From NCBI GenBank assembly GCA_036877525.1, contig JAZGTH010000072.1, positions 1,736,001 to 1,800,000 on the forward strand: DNA of 64,000 nucleotides, given 5' to 3'. The notes below the pieces were generated by a model that saw only the letters and a program-made list of their open reading frames with translations, was not told the DNA's origin and did not search any database. How positions within the stretch are numbered: position 1 is the first letter of the stretch; each line of letters opens with the position of its first letter. Shown piece by piece: positions 12,101 to 19,700 of this stretch. Made by a program: the position numbers and the translations under genes. The stretch is from Chromobotia macracanthus (taxonomy: Eukaryota > Chordata > Actinopteri > Cypriniformes > Botiidae).

Positions 12101-15100
12101 TCAGCCCCGGATTGGGATGTGTTTCATCATCTTTTAAAACAAGGGGGAGAAAAGACAGGAGGAATCTTTAAAATTCTGGAATTCTGAGAAAGATGTTTCT
12201 TCTGTGTGTGTGTGTGTGTATGTGTGTGTTTATAAATATGCAGCCAGAACACCCACTGTTATGAGTTACATAATACTCCATTTTGAGTCTCTTTGTCCTT
12301 AAGAGGAATTTTAGCACAACTTGTGCAGCAACTGTAAGTTATATGATATGACAAACGACAAACTGAGGTTGTGTTTATAGGATTTACCAGTTCATGATTC
12401 AGCCCTATCATCAACGTGTGGGCAAAACAATACCTGCTAAAATATCAGAAGTAAAAAATGGCCATTTAAACTTACCTTCCTATCATATCCTGAATGTAAA
12501 ACCTGAGTATGTTTAATATGCGAATTATTACTAAGCTTATCAAATCTCTGCACTCATTTTATTAAGTCTCCTTGACATCTTTTAACGCTGCATGAAACAG
12601 TTTACTGGTTGTCAGGAACAGAACATTCACAGCTGGTTCTGCGTCAAGGCATTTCATGGCACGATATCACAGAGCAGCGTAACCTTCTCCTGGATTCCAG
12701 CCAATCATTGTTCTGAGATTTAAATACGTACTTGTGTCAGCCTGGCTGCCCACGCTGATGTATCTATCATTGGTGATCTGAGCTGTCTGGTAGTAGGTGG
12801 CTTCATCCTGCTGTGGTACCTTGGCATTCTTCTCTGTGAGGAAGGCAACCGCCTCGGCTAGGTCACCGTTACTGACCTGAAGATAAACAGAGACAGTCTG
12901 AGAGATGTCTCAACATCTTCCATCACAAGATGAAACTAACAAGCTACACTCTTTAAAAAAATAGGTGCTTCAAGACGTAAAAATGGTGAACGATTTTTGC
13001 TTGTATGGATCCATAAAGAACCTTCCGTAGAGTCATCTGAAGAACCTTTCTGTTTCCCCAGGTTCTATGTAGTGGAAAAATGTTATTTAGACTATAAAAG
13101 GTTAAGAAAGAAATGGTTCTTTCAAGAACCTTTGACTGAATGGTACTTTGGGGAACCAGAATGGTTCTTCTGTGGCATCGCTGTGAAGAACCTTTAAGAA
13201 ACGTCATTTTAAGAGTGTTTATATAATGATAGTTCACCTGTAGGGCTTGCTGTAACAGCTGAACATCTGTAGTTCCGGTAACTTCCCTCAGCTGGTTCAG
13301 TAATGTCTGCTGGTGCTATGATAACATGGAAAACACAGTGAAAGCAAATTTTAAACAACACAAACCAACAGTTGTGAAAGGATTCATAATAAACTTAAAA
13401 AGAAGATGAATCAGAATAAACTGGCCAAAGTGATCTTAAGCTGGCTTAGATGTCTGAATATCTCATCTGGGTGTGGTCTGCCCATATCGTGATTCATCTA
13501 GTCTCAGCTCCAAACATCTAAACAACACCTAAAAAGAGTACTGATCTTCTAAAACAGATTGCACACAAAACTAACAAAATGAAAAGCTCCAAACTGATTG
13601 CCTGGTGACACAAGGTTTATTTGTCATTGCTAAACAAACTAGCTACAATGAGAACTAGCTAGTTGTTGAAATTATTTAAGTTTGTGGAATTTAGTGGAAT
13701 GTCATCCAAAAATTGTGAGGCAGCTGAGCTTGGACATATATATTTCAAATTGTGAGTTATGTCAAATTTCACATACAAAAACGTGTGAGTCATTTTTACA
13801 TGTCTGTTATACAGTCTGAGAAGTTGTTGTTTTTTTGCAGAGCAAGCTGTCATGCTGACAGTCAAAAGTCTGGCTCTGCACGACTAGAATCCAACTGGCT
13901 GCTCCCACCAGCACCGTTGAGGAGCATCAGACACACCAGACAGAAAACAGCTCACACCTCTGGGTGGGAAAACACCAAGTACAGCCATGGCCCTTTATCT
14001 CAGCTGGCTTCGACCAGGCATGGCATGAGTCAAATACACTCTGTGCCGACTGTGTCAGTGTGGAGAGGAAACAACAGCACTCCTCCCAAGACTGAAATCC
14101 AGTATGACTGATTTTTTCTATTCATCAGACTATTTTAGTTTGGTGTTAATATGGAGGACCAATTGTATTTCTTTAAGATTGTGGCTCATGATTCATCTTG
14201 TATTGTGCAAATATATAGACAATCCTTTGCTTGTCTGATAAACTCAAAGTAGCCCGCACCAAACCCTGTCTGGGTTGTATCGTTACATAACAATCTAACC
14301 GCCAGGGGCTGAAGGATGCTGCATTGACCTTTTAATGCATTTCATGCTTTTATGTTCAAGATATGACATGAAATGTGGAATGCATGGAGCCTGCATGTCC
14401 CAACGCTCACTGCTAAAGGTGGCCACCCCTCCCAGTCTGTCTCTGATATGGAAGAACTGGGCTGAGTAACACACGTTTCTCAAAAGTAACATGATAAAGA
14501 TACACAAGCTCTGTGCTAAATCTGTTGGGCTGGGCTGCTGAAAGTCACATCTGAACGATCTGCGGACTGTTACTTTCAGTTCACATGAAAACATGGCTTA
14601 GGATTTCGCACCAGCTGCTGTAACTCACAGCAAACTATCATGTTTAAAAGCCATACTGTTTCATGAAGTTTGCAAAATCACTTATCAGTTAATAATACAG
14701 GAAGCACGTAAATGTGTGATCAGAATATTTCATAAGAGACGAAACTACCTCTGTGTTTACGTAACATGTACCACATTAAAAACATTACAGAGGAGACTCG
14801 AGCTAACAAACAGATTCAATTTTAATCCCCCAAAACACTAATACATGAAACATACACACCAGACAATAAAAGCGTTATGTTTACAAATAAAATCACACCA
14901 CAAAACACTAGTTTGACACGCAAAGACCTGTTTACAAACAAATGCAAATTAACCCACATAAACACAAACAAGAGAAAGCTTGTAATGTTTACAAACACAC
15001 CTACAAAACAAGAACATGATACAAATCAACAATAAAGACAATACGATGAAATGTGTATCCACAATCACACAAACGTGTGTCAAAAACCAACAAGCAATGC

Positions 15101-15710
15101 AATATGTTTACAAACACCAAGACACAAAACACGACATACTTAATTTAACCAAATAAAGCAGCTGTTTGTATGTGACAGAACGTAAACAAACCTACTAAGC
15201 CAAGCTAAACTCAACATTAGGTGAACTATACTACTTCTGACCACTCAAACAGAGACTTTGTTGTTAAATGTTATTCTGTAACATTTAATAAAGTTTAAGT
15301 GAGATTTCAGTGTTGTTTTGGTGAGTAAGTGTAGCATGTATAGCTCCGTTAGCACACACCCGACAGCTCGCACGTTTATTTCAGTTCGGCGAGCTTGTGT
15401 TTTTTATTTTTATGTTTAAGGTAATTTTTTACCTTAAACCTTTCAAACAAACGCAAAACTTGTAGGTTTATTAACATAAAAAAAGAAAAACACAGAAACA
15501 TGGGGCGCGGCTACTGTCATGCTAACACTAGGCCGCAATAATCAAGCTGACCCGCAGAAACTTTCAACACGCCCGTGGACCCACTTATGACACGGACCGA
15601 ATCCAATCGAACCGACCCGAACTGGACCGAACCGGGTATATGTGTGCTGGGTGTTAAGCCCGCTTTACCTTCTGAGAGTGCTGCTGCAGGACATTCTGCT
15701 CCACGGTCAT
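63..15710 (-). CDS. usp25: USP25 ubiquitin carboxyl-terminal hydrolase 25 (24 exons; 3' end beyond window)
   Basis: Cysteine-protease deubiquitinase that trims ubiquitin chains (cytosol/ER; known roles in ERAD and immune signalling). Spliced by eye into 24 coding exons giving residues 1-1031; all phases join and the product aligns along its length with my memory of human USP25. Visible parts: UBA-like N-terminus (about 15-57), SUMO-interacting motif VIDLTG (90-95), two ubiquitin-interacting motifs (about 99-116 and 123-140), USP domain with Cys box GNTCWF (Cys177, codon 11135-11137) and His box AGHYWAY (His608, codon 5347-5349), then the helical C-terminal region. Human catalytic residues are Cys178 and His607, so spacing is kept. 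The catalytic domain carries the family insert (about 403-589) that in human drives oligomerisation and autoinhibition. Start is the first ATG in exon 1, followed by the family N-terminus MTVEQNVLQQ. About 120 C-terminal residues are missing only because the window ends. Intact, no frameshifts. Confidence 0.96.
346..360 (-). promoter_or_regulatory. CTCF-type core motif in usp25 intron 23
   Basis: On the minus strand the bases read CCACTAGATGGCGGC, which fits the CTCF core consensus CCASYAGRKGGCRS at every position. Binding is inferred from the motif alone. Confidence 0.45.
409..488 (-). CDS. usp25: usp25 exon 23 (codons 964-989)
   Basis: 80 nt, phase 0 to 2. Encodes MWHQEYRNFRETTVFLLI then GLELFLKK. 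The first codon is Met where human has Glu in EEYEEWHQDY. Donor AG|GTGAAG. Confidence 0.91.
788..866 (-). CDS. usp25: usp25 exon 22 (codons 937-963)
   Basis: 79 nt, phase 2 to 0. Encodes CKNIMKVARAKLELIKPD then EVNMEEYE, matching human IMKVAQAKLEMIKPEEVN. Donor GAG|GTGAGC. Confidence 0.95.
867..1659. other. usp25 intron 21
   Basis: Intron between exons 21 and 22. I see no repeat of known type and no further exon-like sequence. Confidence 0.8.
1660..1838 (-). CDS. usp25: usp25 exon 21 (codons 878-936)
   Basis: 179 nt, phase 0 to 2. Encodes AMKVEYTRLLRLAQEDTP, DYRLQHVIVYFIQNQAPK and TLLMQFADRNLGFDD, matching the most conserved block of the USP25/USP28 C-terminal region. Donor AG|GTAAGA. Confidence 0.95.
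1839..2810. other. usp25 intron 20
   Basis: Intron of 972 nt between cassette exon 20 and exon 21. AT-rich; nothing recognisable beyond splice sites. Confidence 0.75.
2811..2906 (-). CDS. usp25: usp25 exon 20, probable muscle-type cassette exon
   Basis: 96 nt, phase 0 to 0. Encodes AMMTPNMQGVIMAIGKSR then SVYDKCGPEAAFFK. I recall nearly the same peptide in the long muscle isoform of mammalian USP25. With exon 19 it forms an in-frame 90-codon insert. Donor AAG|GTACAT. Confidence 0.87.
3449..3622 (-). CDS. usp25: usp25 exon 19, probable muscle-type cassette exon
   Basis: 174 nt, phase 0 to 0, so it can be skipped without frame change. Encodes SQSYHPDHQVTSDPCPPS and later PNVGTFVIQSKEGGYDDE. 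The acceptor follows a long CT-rich tract (3623-3660); an alternative acceptor at 3596 would make it 147 nt, also in frame. Position between SPEALLNT and the AMKVEY exon is where mammalian USP25 has its alternative muscle exons. Confidence 0.8.
3623..4238. other. usp25 intron 18
   Basis: Intron before cassette exon 19. Its 3' end (3623-3665, read on the minus strand) is a long CT-rich polypyrimidine tract. The rest is unremarkable. Confidence 0.75.
4239..4378 (-). CDS. usp25: usp25 exon 18 (codons 741-787)
   Basis: 140 nt, phase 1 to 0. Encodes ASQEDPEYMEQQSPTGDS then EHDEKSPEALLNT, the counterpart of human DPEYLEQ and EDKSPETVLQS. Donor ACT|GTAAGA. It ends in phase 0, so it can splice to either cassette exon or straight to exon 21. 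Confidence 0.92.
4493..4717 (-). CDS. usp25: usp25 exon 17 (codons 666-740)
   Basis: 225 nt, phase 1 to 1. Encodes EEFDKETGQMLNGLDKLP, a charged helical stretch, then an Ala-rich stretch and PMSTEPCPPDN. It follows the catalytic domain and is less conserved. Donor G|GTGAGC. Confidence 0.9.
5175..5403 (-). CDS. usp25: usp25 exon 16 (catalytic His box)
   Basis: 229 nt, phase 0 to 1. Encodes VPYRLHAVLVHEGQANAG followed by HYWAYIYD. His608 is the general base (codon CAC at 5349-5347). It continues WMKYNDISVTKSTWEELV and NASAYCLMYI, the C-terminal USP signature. Confidence 0.96.
5439..5480 (+). mobile_element. SINE 3' tail fragment in usp25 intron 15
   Basis: Has the cyprinid SINE tail: CACTGTAAGTCACTT followed by ACATCTGCCAAATGCAT. 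The tRNA-like head is absent, so it is 5' truncated. Confidence 0.7.
5516..5586 (-). CDS. usp25: usp25 exon 15 (codons 566-589)
   Basis: 71 nt, phase 1 to 0. Encodes DLQGSISRIHRTIELMYS then DKSMMQ. A CA microsatellite lies directly upstream, next to the acceptor. Donor CAG|GTAAGA. Confidence 0.93.
5591..5610. repeat. (CA)10 microsatellite beside the exon 15 acceptor
   Basis: Ten CA units. On the transcribed strand it is a GT run ending a few bases before the exon 15 AG, inside the polypyrimidine-tract position. Confidence 0.95.
5838..6064 (-). CDS. usp25: usp25 exon 14 (codons 490-565)
   Basis: 227 nt, phase 2 to 1. Variable start with a five-glutamine run, then IHKPFTQSRVPPDLPMHP and RHITEEELQVLEGCLHRW. 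Donor GTACAC after ACC AGG G. The Gln run comes from CAG/CTG-type repeats at about 5990-6003. Confidence 0.93.
6185..6222. repeat. 21-bp tandem duplication at the 5' end of usp25 intron 13
   Basis: ACAATCTATTACAAGAA occurs at 6185-6201 and again at 6206-6222 (period 21). It starts 11 bases inside the intron from the GC donor. Confidence 0.9.
6235..6399 (-). CDS. usp25: usp25 exon 13, followed by a GC splice donor
   Basis: 165 nt, phase 2 to 2. Encodes YLSYGSGPKRFPLADVLQ, YAMEFASSKPVCTSPVED and a variable Pro/Thr-rich stretch. No usable GT is at the end; AAG|GCAAGA is a good GC donor at 6234-6233 and joins exon 14 in frame (AG+T gives Ser). The first intron bases contain a 21-bp tandem duplication. 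Confidence 0.88.
6556..6651 (-). CDS. usp25: usp25 exon 12 (helical insert)
   Basis: 96 nt, phase 2 to 2. Encodes YMDRNREITRIKREEIRR and LKEHLTVLQQRLER, a charged helix at the start of the insert inside the catalytic domain. In human USP25 this insert supports oligomer formation. Confidence 0.94.
6975..7102 (-). CDS. usp25: usp25 exon 11 (codons 361-403)
   Basis: 128 nt, phase 0 to 2. Encodes HWFTELPPVLTFELSRFE, FNQALGRPEKIHNKLEFP and MLYMDR. This is core USP fold with the conserved LPPVLTFELSRF strand. Donor AG|GTCAGT. Confidence 0.94.
7103..7890. other. usp25 intron 10
   Basis: Intron between exons 10 and 11. An open frame continues from exon 10 into it, but without family similarity. No repeat recognised. 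Confidence 0.75.
7891..8042 (-). CDS. usp25: usp25 exon 10 (codons 310-360)
   Basis: 152 nt, phase 1 to 0. Encodes KKFENTEMFGQYPLQVNG, DLHECLEAAMIEGEIESL and ends KSGQE. The open frame runs on into the intron, but the GAG|GTTTGT donor gives the family junction GQE-HWFTELPP. Confidence 0.94.
8340..8413 (-). CDS. usp25: usp25 exon 9 (codons 285-310)
   Basis: 74 nt, phase 2 to 1. Encodes EGEKPKNPMVELFYGRFL then AVGVLE. Donor is GTGGGT. The intron between exons 8 and 9 carries a SINE on the opposite strand. Confidence 0.94.
8636..8780 (+). mobile_element. tRNA-derived SINE, full length, in usp25 intron 8
   Basis: Begins GTGTTCCTGTAGCTCA, with an A-box-like TAGCTCAACTGCCAGAG and a B-box GGTTCGAATAC at 8688-8698, then the tail CACTGTAAGTCACTTTAGAT and AAGCATCTGCCAAATGCAT. 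This head-plus-tail layout is typical of cyprinid tRNA SINEs. It lies antisense to usp25. Confidence 0.88.
8848..8924 (-). CDS. usp25: usp25 exon 8 (QDVSEF box)
   Basis: 77 nt, phase 0 to 2. Encodes QDVSEFTHKLLDWLEDAFQ, the conserved USP motif after the Cys box. Of two possible acceptors, the one including the first CAG is used because it restores the QQQDVSEF triplet. Confidence 0.94.
9343..9480 (-). CDS. usp25: usp25 exon 7 (codons 214-259)
   Basis: 138 nt, phase 0 to 0. Begins EHRNLPFMQELRRLFSL and ends AFKSSESQQ, the USP segment that leads into the QQDVSEF box. Donor CAG|GTAAGC. Confidence 0.95.
9481..10330. other. usp25 intron 6
   Basis: Intron between exons 6 and 7. No recognisable repeat or extra exon. 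Confidence 0.75.
10331..10417 (-). CDS. usp25: usp25 exon 6 (codons 185-213)
   Basis: 87 nt, phase 0 to 0. Encodes SLFNLLEFQRLVL then a proline-containing loop and DLPRNQK. It directly follows the Cys box. Acceptor TTTTTCAG, donor AAG|GTAAAG. Confidence 0.95.
11114..11276 (-). CDS. usp25: usp25 exon 5 (UIM2 and catalytic Cys box)
   Basis: 163 nt, phase 2 to 0. Completes UIM2 (VLEASIAENKAS) and enters the USP fold with VGLKNVGNTCWFSAVIQ. The nucleophile Cys177 is codon TGC at 11137-11135. Donor CAG|GTCAGT. Confidence 0.96.
11429..11552 (-). CDS. usp25: usp25 exon 4 (SUMO-interacting motif and UIM1)
   Basis: 124 nt, phase 1 to 2. Contains VIDLTGDD (SUMO-interacting motif) and DLQRAIALSLEESN (first ubiquitin-interacting motif), then DEEQAIS, the start of UIM2. 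Donor AG|GTGTGC. Confidence 0.95.
11553..12731. other. usp25 intron 3
   Basis: Intron between exons 3 and 4. Holds a short GT run (about 12203-12230); nothing else recognised. Confidence 0.75.
12732..12876 (-). CDS. usp25: usp25 exon 3 (codons 41-88)
   Basis: 145 nt, phase 0 to 1. Reads VSNGDLAEAVAFLTEKN and later YYQTAQITNDRYISVG, which matches the end of the UBA-like domain. Donor is GTACGT after ...GACACAA, chosen because it restores the ADTNVIDL junction. Confidence 0.92.
12946..13218. mobile_element. Non-autonomous DNA transposon (TIR ACACTCTTTAAA) in usp25 intron 2
   Basis: Begins ACACTCTTTAAA and ends TTTTAAGAGTGT, its imperfect inverted copy. Inside are many mirrored AGAACCTT/GGTTCTT blocks, so the whole 273-bp unit is partly palindromic. 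No coding capacity. The type is common in cyprinid genomes; no family name is assigned. Target-site duplication is unclear. Confidence 0.82.
13238..13315 (-). CDS. usp25: usp25 exon 2 (codons 15-40)
   Basis: 78 nt, phase 0 to 0, starts HQQTLLNQLREVTG. It holds the first part of the UBA-like helical region. Flanked by CAG acceptor and a GT donor. The intron before it (13316-15668) is the longest in the gene. Confidence 0.93.
13316..15668. other. usp25 intron 1
   Basis: First and longest intron (2353 nt). A/C-rich around 14860-15130. At 15590-15645 a short degenerate CGAACCGA-like run gives a 5-6 bp period. No SINE or MITE recognised. Confidence 0.75.
15669..15710 (-). CDS. usp25: usp25 exon 1 (codons 1-14)
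   Basis: Encodes MTVEQNVLQQHSQK and ends AAG|GTAAAG, phase 0. The ATG at 15710-15708 is in a GC-rich 5' leader. The in-frame reading upstream of it shows no family similarity, so this ATG is taken as the start. Confidence 0.93.
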
Positions 15711-15945
15711 GGCCGGTTCCGATCCAGGCGAAATGGGCTCAGATTCGAGAGTAAAACGCGAAGCATACGGGAGCTGGAGGAGGTTTGGACGGGAGAGGCT
15801 CAAAGAGAAAACCCCGCACTCATCCGCGCTGCAACGGCGCCATAGCGAACACGAGCAGCGCAGGCTCATCCGATCACTCTGACATCCATTAGCCGGGTCT
15901 GAATCGCACACACAGACGCTTACGTCAGACGGAAGTAAACACACC
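15711..15945 (-). promoter_or_regulatory. usp25: usp25 5' UTR and core promoter
   Basis: GC- and CpG-richer than its surroundings and directly upstream of the start codon. A CRE-like TTACGTCAG (15920-15928) and an ETS site CGGAAGT (15930-15936) sit next to each other about 215 bp from the ATG. No TATA box is seen, which suits a broadly expressed gene. The transcription start is inferred at roughly 15850-15900. Confidence 0.6.
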
Positions 15946-15962
15946 CCTCACACACGTTGAAA

Positions 15963-16610
15963 AATGCACAGACGAAACAATACTCGGACAAAGCGATATT
16001 AACAGCCTCTTATAAGTGATCGCAATGCCCTCATATGACACACACTAAACAGCATGCATAAACAAAACAATACTCGGACAAAGCGATATTAACAGCCTCT
16101 TATAAATGATCGCAATGCCTTCATATGACACACACTAAACAGCATGCATAAACAAAACAATACTCGGACAAAGCGATATTAACAGCCTCTTATAAGTGAT
16201 CGCAATGCCTTCATATGACACACACTAAACAGCATGCATAAACAAAACAATACTCGGACAAAGCGATATTAACAGCCTCTTATAAGTGATCGCAATGCCT
16301 TCATATGACACACACTAAACAGCATGCATAAACAAAACAATACTCGGACAAAGCGATATTAACAGCCTCTTATAAGTGATCGCAATGCCTTCATATGACA
16401 CACACTAAACAGCATGCATAAACAAAACAATACTCGGACAAAGCGATATTAACAGCCTCTTATAAGTGATCGCAATGCCTTCATATGACACACACTAAAC
16501 AGCATGCATAAACAAAACAATACTCGGACAAAGCGATATTAACAGCCTCTTATAAGTGATCGCAATGCCTTCATATGACACACACTAAACAGCATGCATA
16601 AACAAAACAA
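15963..16610. repeat. 90-bp minisatellite, seven nearly identical copies
   Basis: The marker TACTCGGACAAAGCGATATT starts at 15981, 16071, 16161, 16251, 16341, 16431 and 16521, so the period is exactly 90. Copies differ at only a few bases (for example TATAAATGAT instead of TATAAGTGAT in copy 2, CGCAATGCCC in copy 1). Head-to-tail with no spacers. It begins about 20 bp upstream of the usp25 ETS site. Confidence 0.97.
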
Positions 16611-16765
16611 TACCAATGCAAGCAAAGCCATACAAACACATACACATACAGTAGACTACTGATGTAAATACCCCCATATGACACGCTGATACATGCACAA
16701 ACAAAACAATGCACACACAAACAAAGCCATACAAACATACACATAGACTACTGATGTAAAAAAAG
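16611..16765. repeat. Degenerate flanking repeat, two copies
   Basis: AAGCCATACAAACA followed by a CATACACATA stretch and GTAGACTACTGATGTAAA-type sequence occurs twice. It borders the 90-bp array and shares the ACAAACAAAACAAT word with it, so it may be an older version of the same array. Confidence 0.6.
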
Positions 16766-16770
16766 TAGTA

Positions 16771-19700
16771 TAATCATTATCATTACTTACACCCTCTATA
16801 CCTATTTTTCTCTATACCTTCCCTAAACTCATTTATAGCCTTTCAGAGGACCACTACAAATGTCCTCACAGGTTTGTTTGGAGTTTTGTAACATCAGTGA
16901 AATGAAAGTTGACCAGTAATGACTGTTTCTGTTTCTATTGAGTGGAAGTGGAGGTATGAGCCCATATTATAATAAAGTAAAAGTACACAAATGAAATTTG
17001 TTAAGATATTAAGTTATTAAATGTGTGTTTACCAATAAACTGACGGGGAAGGTTTGGACATTTATAAGAGTTTGGCAGGAGTGGTGAGGCTGGACGGTAC
17101 CTTTATGTTTTAATAAAAACATCAAATGTTTAAAATACATTAATAAAAGCTGGGGATAGGAAGAACATTTGAGTAAGATGGACAGAGGTTAAGTATTTGA
17201 GTAACTATATGACATTATACCAATTATTTGGGGCAAGACCATCCCAAGCACCAGCTGAACCCCCCAAAGGACGGCCCTGTTGTGAGGAACCTGTGTGTTA
17301 TGTATTATCCAAACTGAACACTTAAAAAATACATTTAGAGCTTCAAAGTACAAATGACATGTTTTCACAGGTTGTCGTTAAAAATAAATAAATTACACAG
17401 TCAATGAATTACATTTTAATGTAAAGTTGTATTTGGACAGCTGGTCATTGTCCTTAAGAAAAGAATATTTAGTCAGACAGCATACAGTTTAATTTTAAAC
17501 ATTGAAGATAAAGAATTATCCTCCTTTAGCATGTCTCCTGATTTGATCTTTTATTAAAGCTAACACACATGTGAAATGTGTTTTATTTTTCACTTTTTAC
17601 ACCCCATTAATGACAAACGAACAGCCGATCTGTCCTAAAGATGTATATTTTTCCTCCAATGTGCGGGGTTCAGCCGTGTGATGCCCGGACTCTGCCAGCA
17701 GGTGTCGCTCTTGTAGGCATTTTCAGTCCGTAGAAAGTTGCATAAGCTCTGTTCCAGCCTGCATTGCACAAAGCTGGAGACACAGAAATGTCAGCAGAGA
17801 AGGTCACAGTGTTTGTACTGCCTTTATAAACTTTGTTAAAAGCAAGCTATAAAAGGTTATTTATCTGAGGCTTACATTAGGGACTCTTTTCATACATTGC
17901 AATCAATTGAACAAGGTTTTAGTTGCAAGAACGAGACAAAGTACTGAATGAGCTACTGAAAACACATCTTAAAAGAGGGACATCTGCGTCACCAGTGTTT
18001 TACTTCAGGTGTCAGTTTACTAACACCATGAGACTGGATGAGCTGTTTTGTGGCCTTGCTCCAGTTCCTTTCTGTGTAAATATGGAGTTTGATCTCTCAT
18101 GAACCGCAGTGGCATGTGATATTTCAATGCGTGTGCATATCTACTGTACAAATTTAGAGAATGTCAAAGCTGTACAGTAAATAAGCACAGCTCTCCCAGG
18201 TTGCATAAGACAACACCACTTTACATTTTTAGGTCAGAGTTCACGCAAATCATAAAACCATTCTGCGTAATCTAAGACCTAAACTATCAAACAAAAATCA
18301 GGCACGATTGACTGTTTTAATATAAAGGAGTTTTCTGTTTTGATTTTATTATAGCTGTTTTACCTGTATTTTGAATTTTGCACTGCATTGTGTTCTGTTT
18401 TAGGGTTAATGGAGACAGACAGACAGCTAGCTAGGTAGCTAGATGGATAGATAGAGTAGTACACAATTTACCATGTTACTGGCAGAAAATTCACAGTGAT
18501 AAACACGTTTTTACTCTGTATACAAACTAAACAAATCCCAGAACATCTTAATAAATCTGACCCCACTCCCCACCCTGTCATCTTCCAGCTTCTACCATTT
18601 ATCTAAAGTGTAATGCGAAGGTTTCATGGGTCAGCCTGGGGAATTTCTTTACCTGTGGGAGTGGAAATGAATCTTCAGCAGTGTTGGGTACAAATACATT
18701 GGGTTCGAAGGGCCTTTCTTTAACCTCTGGCCTCAGAACCAAAAGTTCTAATATCAGTCTGGCCACAGTGAGATTGCCTGACATTAAAGCACCTTTCACA
18801 TTTAAAAGTGATTTGTGGAAATGTTTGTGTTGAAAGTCCATGGCCCATGAAGTTGACTTTGAGCAGGTCATGTCTAGAATATTTTCAAGGAAAACAAAAA
18901 AAAGTCTTTAAAATGTGCAACCATACAGAAATAACAAATATAGAACACATGACACTATTTATTATACATTACATTCTATACCTTTTCATGTTTTATTTTC
19001 TTCTTAATATGGTATTAATGTTGAATTGAACATTTAGTAAAAGCAATAATCTGACCTTTTGTACACACATTTATTTACATTTGATTGGCCCACCTATAAA
19101 CAGAATCTTAATGATGAATTCTTCATTTTATTGTATGCCATGGCTTACTTTTGTTTTCAAAATTTTCAAAATCCTATTTCAGTACACTTACAGAACACAC
19201 ATAAAAAACATTTTTGTAAACAACATGTCAGATCAAATGTGATATAATGTCACATAGAGCATACATGCATATGTAAGGTTTCCTTGCACTATTACCACAA
19301 AATCTAATTTTACCAGAGGTCAGAGCACCACATTTGTTCCGGTTTAAACTTCATTTATCGTACCATTTACTCCATGAAATGTAACTTCAATGAGTTAAGC
19401 GTGAATCAGTTTTAAACTCTTTTATGTTCTGTGGCACGAGGTCAACACAGCACCAGTCGCCCGTAACAAACAACAGCACTCAGTAAGCTCTGTTAATGAA
19501 AGGAAAAGTCCTTTTGCCAGCTGTCACATTCTGGTGGCCTTTGAAGAAGGGGCTGCTGGGAAATGGGGGGGTGTCACAGCTGCAGGGTAACTGCGGATCA
19601 AATACAGTGAGTGAACTGGGGATGTCAGAGAGAGACAAAGGTCACAACCTCTGAGGTATTGACATAGACTACAAGAAGCTTGGAGTTACCTTTATGAGGA

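Noticed and set aside
15963..16610. CRISPR-like array
   Set aside because: The repeats are head-to-tail with no spacers, in a vertebrate gene context. It is a minisatellite.
18599..18871. 90-codon minus-strand frame between the genes
   Set aside because: No recognised family, no acceptor or donor that would place it in nrip1 or usp25, and no start context.
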